Assembly: GCA_934700345.1 (NCBI GenBank)
Contig: CAKUXP010000046.1
Span: 1 to 8,970, forward strand
Direction: 5' to 3'
DNA length: 8,970 nt
DNA from: an uncultured Fibrobacter sp.
GTDB taxonomy: Bacteria > Fibrobacterota > Fibrobacteria > Fibrobacterales > Fibrobacteraceae
Positions 1 through 5,061 of the stretch are shown here, in pieces. The notes under the pieces are model-generated. The model did not search any database, was not told where the DNA came from, and saw only the letters and a program-made list of their open reading frames with translations. Within the stretch, counting starts at the first letter, position 1, and every line of letters starts with the position of its first letter. The translations under genes and the position numbers were made by a program.

Positions 1-168
1 GTCGGTTGAAACGACCCCATCGTCAAGTCGTTCTCTCACATGCCTCTGCTTCAGTCCAAGCACCTTGCACACATCCGTCAAGCAGAACAGCGGTTCGCCC
101 TTCTCGCCCATCACCGTCCGAATCTGTCCGAACTCCGGGCTTTCGAAAATCTGAATCTCGTTCGTCAT
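1..168 (-). CDS. Bro-N domain phage antirepressor-like protein, N-terminal part (continues off the left edge)
   Basis: The minus strand from the ATG at 166-168 is open for 56 codons to the window edge. The product begins MTNEIQIFESPEFGQIRTVM and continues with GEPLFCLTDVCKVLGL (25-39) and a basic RHVRERLDDG (42-51). This order (short strand, F-G-x-I-R-T, then W/L-F-x-x-x-D-V-C-x-x-L-G-L) is the Bro-N domain of baculovirus BRO and phage antirepressor proteins, a DNA-binding fold common in prophages and integrative elements. The missing C-terminus (often KilA-C/ANT) would settle the subtype. GC is about 54% by hand count, well above the dnd-linked genes. It is too short in this window to stand out by length and is called on motif content. 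It is separated from the defence operon by the terminator and is likely a separate unit. Confidence 0.83.
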   Translation of the reverse strand, partial: MTNEIQIFESPEFGQIRTVMGEKGEPLFCLTDVCKVLGLKQRHVRERLDDGVVSTD

Positions 169-253
169 ATTCAAATGATTTAATAATGTCAATAAAAAAA
201 TACTCGCAACCCACATATAGGCAGCCATCGGCGTACCGTGAGGATTACGAGTG

Positions 254-261
254 CAAATGTA
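254..261 (-). promoter_or_regulatory. Candidate Bacteroidetes -7 element for the Bro-N gene
   Basis: The minus strand reads TACATTTG here, an exact match to the TAnnTTTG -7 consensus of Bacteroidetes sigma factor promoters. It lies 85 bases before the Bro-N start. No convincing TTG -33 element is found at the usual distance (an ATG occurs about 19 bases upstream), so the call is weak. Confidence 0.35.
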
Positions 262-284
262 GAGTAAAGAAACAGAGGTGCATT

Positions 285-307
285 AGGTGGACAATCAATG
301 CCCACCT
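285..307 (-). repeat. Short inverted repeat upstream of the Bro-N gene
   Basis: On the minus strand AGGTGGGCA and TGTCCACCT can pair over nine positions with one G-U pair, around a five-base loop. No T tract follows, so it is not a terminator. It contains AGGTGG/CCACCT, also in the nearby terminator stem, and the octamer CCACCTGC occurs at both places (302-309 and 403-410). It could be an operator or an RNA hairpin. Confidence 0.4.
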
Positions 308-365
308 GCAAGATTGGCTTTCCATAAACACGGAAATCCTTGTAATCAATAAGTTATAATGGAGA

Positions 366-413
366 TAAAAAAAGGCAGGTGGATAATTAAAAATCTAATC
401 ATCCACCTGCCTT
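366..413 (-). terminator. Intrinsic terminator of the dnd/effector operon
   Basis: A perfect 13-base-pair stem forms between 372-384 and 401-413 (AAGGCAGGTGGAT with its complement). After one mismatch it extends by four more pairs (386-389 with 396-399) around a six-base loop. On the minus strand the stem runs into a tract of seven T (367-373, part of it paired in the stem). It lies 4 bases past the stop of the last operon gene, where a Rho-independent terminator for leftward transcription is expected. The plus strand has no matching T tract. Confidence 0.92.
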
Positions 414-417
414 GGTA

Positions 418-939
418 TTAAAAAAAGGTTTTCACACCTTGATAAGTCGTTACATCATAATCATTTCCTCGCATCCATTCCTTTATCTTATTGCTGTAGG
501 ACGCTTCCGTAACATCCGTTTTCAGTCCGCAATCCTCAGTAAGAAATCTGAACACGGCACCACCCGACGGCAGCTTGGCAGTAAGCCCATTCTCGCGCCA
601 CAGTTTCAAGAAGCACACCACCGCCTTGTTCAACCCATCTTTCTTTTCTGTGACAAGCCGCCGTCCGCTCATCTTATGCTCGCTCAGATAGCCCAATAAC
701 CTCTCCTTTTCCAGATTCCTCACACTCACATTCTCCACCGTCGCCCTTCCGTCAATAAAAAGAAATTGCTTGCGAGCGCCAGACGAAGTATTTTGTTGTT
801 TTGGTTTTTCATCAACCTCATCCATTAAAAAACTTTTTGTAATCTGCACGAGTTGCTCCGTTGAAATATTACCATTAATGTTCAATTCTTTGTGATGGTC
901 ATTATGTATTGCCCCATCAGCATAATAATGGTTGCTCAT
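418..939 (-). CDS. Unknown 173-residue protein with N-terminal HYY motif, last gene of the operon
   Basis: I do not recognise this gene. Residues 4-21 hold HYYADGAIHNDHHKELNI, the partner copy of the motif ending the preceding protein. A short helix (ISTEQLVQITKSFL, 25-38) and a polar K/Q-rich linker (43-57) follow. The rest (58-173) looks like a compact mixed domain with basic patches (GRRLVTEKK, 92-100) and a late SNKIKEWM helix (149-156). GC steps up from about 28% around the linker to about 51% across the body. No catalytic motif or membrane segment is seen. It starts 25 bases after the previous stop and its TAA is 4 bases from the terminator stem, so it ends the transcript. It may be a fusion of a motif tag with an unrelated domain (inference). 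Confidence 0.7.
   Translation of the reverse strand: MSNHYYADGAIHNDHHKELNINGNISTEQLVQITKSFLMDEVDEKPKQQNTSSGARKQFLFIDGRATVENVSVRNLEKERLLGYLSEHKMSGRRLVTEKKDGLNKAVVCFLKLWRENGLTAKLPSGGAVFRFLTEDCGLKTDVTEASYSNKIKEWMRGNDYDVTTYQGVKTFF
877..930 (-). repeat. HYYxxGAxHxDxxKxL motif, copy 2 (N-terminus of the 173-residue protein)
   Basis: Encodes residues 4-21 of the 173-residue protein. It aligns without gaps to copy 1 at 1010-1063. Only 79 bases separate the copies, which could reflect a local duplication or a shared interaction tag. Confidence 0.8.
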
Positions 940-964
940 ATCTAATACTAAATATTATTGATTA

Positions 965-2173
965 TTATTCGTCCTTCAAAAGTGGCGTATCTGCCATTTC
1001 TCTATGCGTGACTTGAAGGGTTTTGCTTTTATCTTCGTGTGTTGCTCCCGATTCATAATAATGAGTTGCTTGAATAGTCGGTTTAAGGGAAAGCGATTCC
1101 AAAGCCTTTGTATTTTCTTTTACTGCATCAGTGTTTTGCTGAATAGCTGTAGCGATGGCAGAATCAAATGAGAGTTTTGGATTTTGTTCATGCTCTTTGC
1201 CCAACATGTCTATCCTCTTCTTTAATATAGGCAGAATCTCAGCATATACAAAGAAAGAACACACAGCTGTACGACTTGTCAACCTTCTGTTCTTGAATAA
1301 GAGCATATTAATATTGGCAATGTTACCACTATTATATTCCTTCATCAGCTCATCTATTGTCAATTCTGTCCGGATTTCATCATCTGTCATGGAATTTTTC
1401 TCATATTGGTTTCTATAATCTGCAATATCATATTTCGTAAACTCATTACCAATCAATTCTAACAAATTAGAATTAGATAATTCTGTCTTGAGTTTATCGC
1501 GATATTCTTTTAGCAGATTGATTTTCCTTCTATTTGAATATGAACCATCACAGATTCTTTGAACATTAGAAACAGCCTCTTGGCATTCGTTGAAGAATCT
1601 CTCTTTCTGTTGCTCATCATACTTCAAAAGCAAATCGTCAGATGGTTTTTGGAGCAAATCATTTATTTTACTTAAGATAAGCAGAAGATGTTGTATTGCT
1701 CCAAACACAATATTGCCATAGGTAATGCTTCCATACTTATCTTTCTCTATGTTTTTGAAGAAATCAGACACAGTCTTGCCTTCTACGTATTTGGCGTGTT
1801 TGAATGCGGAATTTAGATTCTTACTATAGGTTTTGCGTCGTTTCTCTTTAATGTCATTTGTAGTCAGTCCATTTCCCAGGTCCATATCTGCATCATCGAT
1901 ACATGCATTTTGTTGAGCTTTTTCAAGGAATTCATCCCAATTATTATAAGACTTCCAATATTCAAAGTCTACATCTGCGTCAGCATTTTCTCCGAAAGGC
2001 AACTTTTTACACCATGCACAGTAAAGTTGTTCAAACAAGCATGTGGTATCAAGAATCTCTGACACCAATGCAAGTCTGAACAACTTGTTTGAGACGATGA
2101 ATGACGTATCGAAATGATCCAATGCAGAATGGAGATTTTCGAGCGTGTGTAAATGGAGTGACTTTTCGTACAT
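965..2173 (-). CDS. Unknown 402-residue helical protein with C-terminal HYY motif
   Basis: I do not recognise this gene. The product is mostly helical and charged, without signal peptide or clear membrane segment. A CAWC pair (52-55) lies near the N-terminus. Residues 154-173 form a hydrophobic helix and 335-362 a Q/N/K-rich helix likely to be coiled coil. Residues 371-388 carry HYYESGATHEDKSKTLQV, a motif repeated at the start of the next protein. GC is low (about 32% in the rows I counted), below the higher-GC body of the next gene. It begins 8 bases after the preceding stop, with AATAGCAA as leader, so it is probably co-transcribed. It could be a further effector or sensor subunit, or a passenger gene. 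No function is claimed. Confidence 0.7.
   Translation of the reverse strand: MYEKSLHLHTLENLHSALDHFDTSFIVSNKLFRLALVSEILDTTCLFEQLYCAWCKKLPFGENADADVDFEYWKSYNNWDEFLEKAQQNACIDDADMDLGNGLTTNDIKEKRRKTYSKNLNSAFKHAKYVEGKTVSDFFKNIEKDKYGSITYGNIVFGAIQHLLLILSKINDLLQKPSDDLLLKYDEQQKERFFNECQEAVSNVQRICDGSYSNRRKINLLKEYRDKLKTELSNSNLLELIGNEFTKYDIADYRNQYEKNSMTDDEIRTELTIDELMKEYNSGNIANINMLLFKNRRLTSRTAVCSFFVYAEILPILKKRIDMLGKEHEQNPKLSFDSAIATAIQQNTDAVKENTKALESLSLKPTIQATHYYESGATHEDKSKTLQVTHREMADTPLLKDE
1010..1063 (-). repeat. HYYxxGAxHxDxxKxL motif, copy 1 (C-terminus of the 402-residue protein)
   Basis: Encodes residues 371-388 of the 402-residue protein. Nine of 18 positions are identical to copy 2 at 877-930 (H, Y, Y, G, A, H, D, K, L), and the final V is conserved as I. 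At DNA level both copies begin with CATTATTATG. Confidence 0.8.
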
Positions 2174-2181
2174 TTGCTATT

Positions 2182-2679
2182 TTATTTGGTTGGAAGGTTT
2201 TGAAGGATTTCAACAAAGATAGTCGGTGAAGAGAACATTGCGCGTTCATTCTCCCATTTCTGGTAAAGGTATTCAAAACCAGCATTGGCATAGCCCTCAA
2301 TCTCTCTCTCAAGAGAACGGATAAATTCTCCAACCGTTTTTTCGTCAGCATTTTCCAAATCCATCCATTTATAGCCGTATGACTCTGAACGGTTCAGCAT
2401 CATCATGACTATAAAATCACGGATCGGAGTAGGTTTCCATTTAGACATTACAGCAAACTCATACTTATTTTCCTTTGGTTCTAAGTATACAGGTTGTCCT
2501 AAGCGTACACCAATAACGCAAGCATACATGAAGGTCTGGTAGATTGGGCCGAATTGTGCCACATCACCAGATCCCGTCTTTTCGCCTATATTGGAAATTG
2601 TATTTATCATTGAGCGGTACTTCTCGCTGTAATGAGGGCGAAGGTCATTTATTTTATCTTTCAGTGTTGAGCTGTTCAT
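2182..2679 (-). CDS. Small dnd-associated protein, possibly related to dnd_assoc_4
   Basis: A 165-residue soluble protein. The N-terminal 30 residues are basic and helical. A hydrophobic helix (IYQTFMYACVIGVRLG, 46-61) is followed by a basic/proline stretch and KPTPIRDFIVMMML (82-95), then an acidic region ending in EGYANAGFEYL (128-138). This order (hydrophobic A/G helix, then P-I-R, then YANAG-x-E-x-L) reminds me of dnd system-associated protein 4, a small family found beside PT modification genes. The match is from memory and weak. It starts 11 bases after the ATPase stop. It has no nuclease signature such as HNH. Most likely a helper subunit of the effector complex (inference). Confidence 0.72.
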   Translation of the reverse strand: MNSSTLKDKINDLRPHYSEKYRSMINTISNIGEKTGSGDVAQFGPIYQTFMYACVIGVRLGQPVYLEPKENKYEFAVMSKWKPTPIRDFIVMMMLNRSESYGYKWMDLENADEKTVGEFIRSLEREIEGYANAGFEYLYQKWENERAMFSSPTIFVEILQNLPTK

Positions 2680-2690
2680 ACTAATAATTA

Positions 2691-4823
2691 TTATTCAGAA
2701 TAACACATTTTTTTAGTTATAAGGTTTGAAGAATCGGCACGCTCTTCTATATAATTGACGTAGAAAGTACCCTTGAGCTTACCATCTCGCATGCGCTTTG
2801 CTATTTCCAGACCACCTGGCAGAATATACTGTTTAGAATCAGGATCGTACAAATCCTTTATCATAATAATACTCTGTCTGAACACATGTGGAGCCATGTC
2901 AAGAAAATTGTTGACAAACCTCACTCCAAACTCAGAGAATGGAGCGTCGGATATGAAAGGATAGTCAAAACTATTTTCATTTTCTTTAGCCGATATAATG
3001 GACATTACAATTGCCAGCTGTTTCATTCGCTGGAAACCAGTTCCATTACCAAACAACTCCTCGCCGTTTCTGTCAACAACCTTCACTTTTACAGTTCCAT
3101 CTTCCTCACGTTTAAATACGAGAGTTCCACCGAGAGTCTGGTTGCCAGCTGTCAGTTTTGCGTACATGTTATTTGCAACAATTTGCAATTTGTCTACAAT
3201 TGTCTTGAATATGCGCTCTTTTGTTTCAGCAAACATGTCTGCTACAGCCTGCATGTCTGTATACAGCTTTTCAGCCCTTATTACTTGTGTGTTATTTTGC
3301 TTCTTGCTAAGAGAATTACGAACTTTTTTCAGGCTATCTTCCCATATTTTGATTTTAGCTGTTAACGATTGAATTTCTGAATTTTTATCAGTTTTTATTT
3401 TCATTGCATTGTTGTAGCTGGAAAGTATCATACGGTCAGCTTCAGGTTTTGTGTCTTCTGTACCAAGCAAAGCCATCTCGTTCCCCTTCTGTTCTACGAC
3501 ATTCTCCTGTTTCTCTATCTCTTTATCTAGTGATTCTATAGCATCCATATATTGCTTAAAATCATCTGCAATGCATGGGATAGTTGTTTCATAGCGTCCG
3601 GTTATTTTCTGTATGTCTCCATAAAACTCAACAAATGAATCCGATGTAAGCATAGCTCTGCGCGGACGATTCATAACTTTTTGTATATGAAGCCATGGTT
3701 TTGAGCCTCTTGGTGCTTCTCTGTCACAGACTTCGCAATGGCACTTCTCTAGCATACGCTGCAGTGATGGGGTGTCTGGCGAACCCTCTGGAAGCATTAT
3801 GTCAGGATTGTCAAGTATTTTCTTCTGGGCAAGTTCTTCAATCAGCGTAGTGCGGAGATTGTCAAAAACTCTGGTCTCGTTATTTAAACCCATAAGTAAC
3901 CAAGGGCGGTTTTCGTCGAACAAACGGCCTGTTATGGATTTTTCTTGAGATTTCTTCTGTTCCTGTAGATTTAGAAGACTTTCATGTTCTTTTTTATATC
4001 CAATACGAGCCTCTATACGTTTTTGGCTCGAAAAAAAGTCTCTTTCGAATTTCTGTTCGTTCTCATTGGCACTTGCGAGTTCTTTTTGTGCCAACCGAAT
4101 TTTCTCTTTTGAGTCAGAAATCCATTTCTCAAATCTATCGCGTTCTTCCTGTAGCTTTGCTAATTCCTCGTTAGCCGAATCGCTTCGTTTCTCCTCTGCC
4201 TTGTATTCTTTTTGGGCTTCAGCAACGAGTTCTTTCGCCCTGTCACACATTTGTATAAGGTTGCTCATGTCAGCAAGCACATTTATTGTGTTCTCCAAGC
4301 CTTTGAGTGTAGAAAGGTCTACAAGTCGTTCCATCGACTCACCTTGCAGAAGGGAGTATTTCTCCATTTCGCAGGGAATCATCTTGCGAATAGCCTCATC
4401 TTTCTCACTTTTGTCATAGATAGGCAAATCTTCATTGCCTTCTGTCTTTATTACTTCAGTTGTAGCATTAAAATTCCACTCGTCATCATGTTTACAATTC
4501 ACCTCCTTTGTTACAGTATAGCATGTATCATCGTTCACAAAAACAATACGCACGCCAATTGTAAGCTCGCTGTTTTCACGGCGTGCTTTACCTGAAATCA
4601 TCTTATAATAAGATTTATCAACAGGCATTATCTTCTTCTCGTCAGAATCATACACCTCATCGCGGAGAACCCAAAGAAAACCATTGTAGAATTTTGATTT
4701 TCCCATGTTGTTGTCGGCGTTGATTATATTTATTCCTTCTGTGAATGTGTAGGTATTATCCTCATAACTTCCATAATAGTTATAGAAGTTATGAAAACTT
4801 ATTGATTTTATGATTGTACCCAT
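2691..4823 (-). CDS. SMC/Rad50-like AAA ATPase with CxCxxC hook, DndD-like
   Basis: A 710-residue ATPase of Rad50/SbcC/DndD architecture. The N-terminal head has Walker A A36-x4-GKS (41-43) and a Q-loop-like Q160. Two long charged coiled-coil arms (about 185-300 and 425-540) flank a hinge with C361, C363 and C366, resembling a zinc hook. The C-terminal head has GTGFQRMKQLA (594-604) where an ABC signature is expected and a Walker B-like PFISDAPFSEF (622-632). The C-terminal head lines up by eye with that of DndD in this operon, including a P-x-F-I core and a following R-Q pair. The signature is degenerate and the usual Walker B glutamate is absent, although DndD also lacks it. It may be a DNA sensor or motor for the helicase-nuclease (inference). 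The leader is TTAACAAT with no Shine-Dalgarno. Confidence 0.85.
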   Translation of the reverse strand: MGTIIKSISFHNFYNYYGSYEDNTYTFTEGINIINADNNMGKSKFYNGFLWVLRDEVYDSDEKKIMPVDKSYYKMISGKARRENSELTIGVRIVFVNDDTCYTVTKEVNCKHDDEWNFNATTEVIKTEGNEDLPIYDKSEKDEAIRKMIPCEMEKYSLLQGESMERLVDLSTLKGLENTINVLADMSNLIQMCDRAKELVAEAQKEYKAEEKRSDSANEELAKLQEERDRFEKWISDSKEKIRLAQKELASANENEQKFERDFFSSQKRIEARIGYKKEHESLLNLQEQKKSQEKSITGRLFDENRPWLLMGLNNETRVFDNLRTTLIEELAQKKILDNPDIMLPEGSPDTPSLQRMLEKCHCEVCDREAPRGSKPWLHIQKVMNRPRRAMLTSDSFVEFYGDIQKITGRYETTIPCIADDFKQYMDAIESLDKEIEKQENVVEQKGNEMALLGTEDTKPEADRMILSSYNNAMKIKTDKNSEIQSLTAKIKIWEDSLKKVRNSLSKKQNNTQVIRAEKLYTDMQAVADMFAETKERIFKTIVDKLQIVANNMYAKLTAGNQTLGGTLVFKREEDGTVKVKVVDRNGEELFGNGTGFQRMKQLAIVMSIISAKENENSFDYPFISDAPFSEFGVRFVNNFLDMAPHVFRQSIIMIKDLYDPDSKQYILPGGLEIAKRMRDGKLKGTFYVNYIEERADSSNLITKKMCYSE

Positions 4824-4837
4824 ATTGTTAATTTAGA

Positions 4838-5050
4838 TTAGTCTGACACACGGTTTGAGATGCTTCGGAATGTTGTTTGTACTGTGCGGCGATTGGCCAC
4901 ACAATTTATCACATCCTTGATGATTTCAACAGGGATGTGTTCCGATTGTGTTGTATATGAAGCAGCTTCTGCCTCTGTTTTGCTTATATTGAAGTGGCTC
5001 TGCAGTTTGTCAGATTTCATCACTTCTTTGAAAATTATCTGAGGTTCCAT
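4838..5050 (-). CDS. Small unknown protein between helicase-nuclease and ATPase
   Basis: A 70-residue protein I do not recognise. It has no signal peptide, membrane segment, cysteine pair or known motif. It looks soluble and partly helical, with a mixed-charge N-terminal half and a basic C-terminal half (NRRTVQTTFRSISNR near residues 52-67) that could contact nucleic acid or a partner. It starts 11 bases after the helicase stop and ends 14 bases before the next gene. Its leader, ACAACAAT, resembles those of dndE and the ATPase. Regular spacing and the matching leader support a real gene. The opposite strand has a similar-sized open frame (4860-5042), which I judge a shadow. It may be an adaptor or small subunit (inference). 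Confidence 0.7.
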   Translation of the reverse strand: MEPQIIFKEVMKSDKLQSHFNISKTEAEAASYTTQSEHIPVEIIKDVINCVANRRTVQTTFRSISNRVSD

Positions 5051-5061
5051 ATTGTTGTTTG

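Larger units (their letters stand above)
169..365. other. Intergenic region between the operon terminator and the Bro-N gene
   Basis: About 200 bases with no gene I can support. It holds a candidate promoter element, a short inverted repeat (285-307), and an AT-rich stretch just before the Bro-N start. A 55-codon open frame on the minus strand (about 351 to 187) has no ATG and is not called. The plus-strand open frame covering most of this region has an unlikely composition and runs antisense to the Bro-N gene. Confidence 0.6.

Noticed and set aside
187..351. Minus-strand open frame of about 55 codons upstream of the Bro-N gene
   Set aside because: It has no ATG, shows no recognisable motif and overlaps the candidate promoter.
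6..359. Plus-strand 117-codon open frame at the left edge
   Set aside because: It is rich in Ser, Arg and Pro with no family pattern and lies antisense to a clear Bro-N reading frame.
412..699. Plus-strand 95-codon open frame across the 173-residue gene
   Set aside because: Antisense shadow of a gene with operon spacing and a terminator right after its stop.
2886..3372. Plus-strand open frames opposite the 710-residue ATPase (also 4066-4595)
   Set aside because: Ser, Phe and Cys-rich translations typical of antisense frames; the minus strand encodes clear ATPase motifs.
2691..4823. Septu (PtuA) or Gabija-type ATPase
   Set aside because: No HNH or TOPRIM partner is present; the long coiled coil, cysteine hook and dnd neighbours fit a DndD/Rad50-like protein better.
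4860..5042. Plus-strand 60-codon open frame opposite the 70-residue gene
   Set aside because: It would break the minus-strand operon and has no leader or family match.
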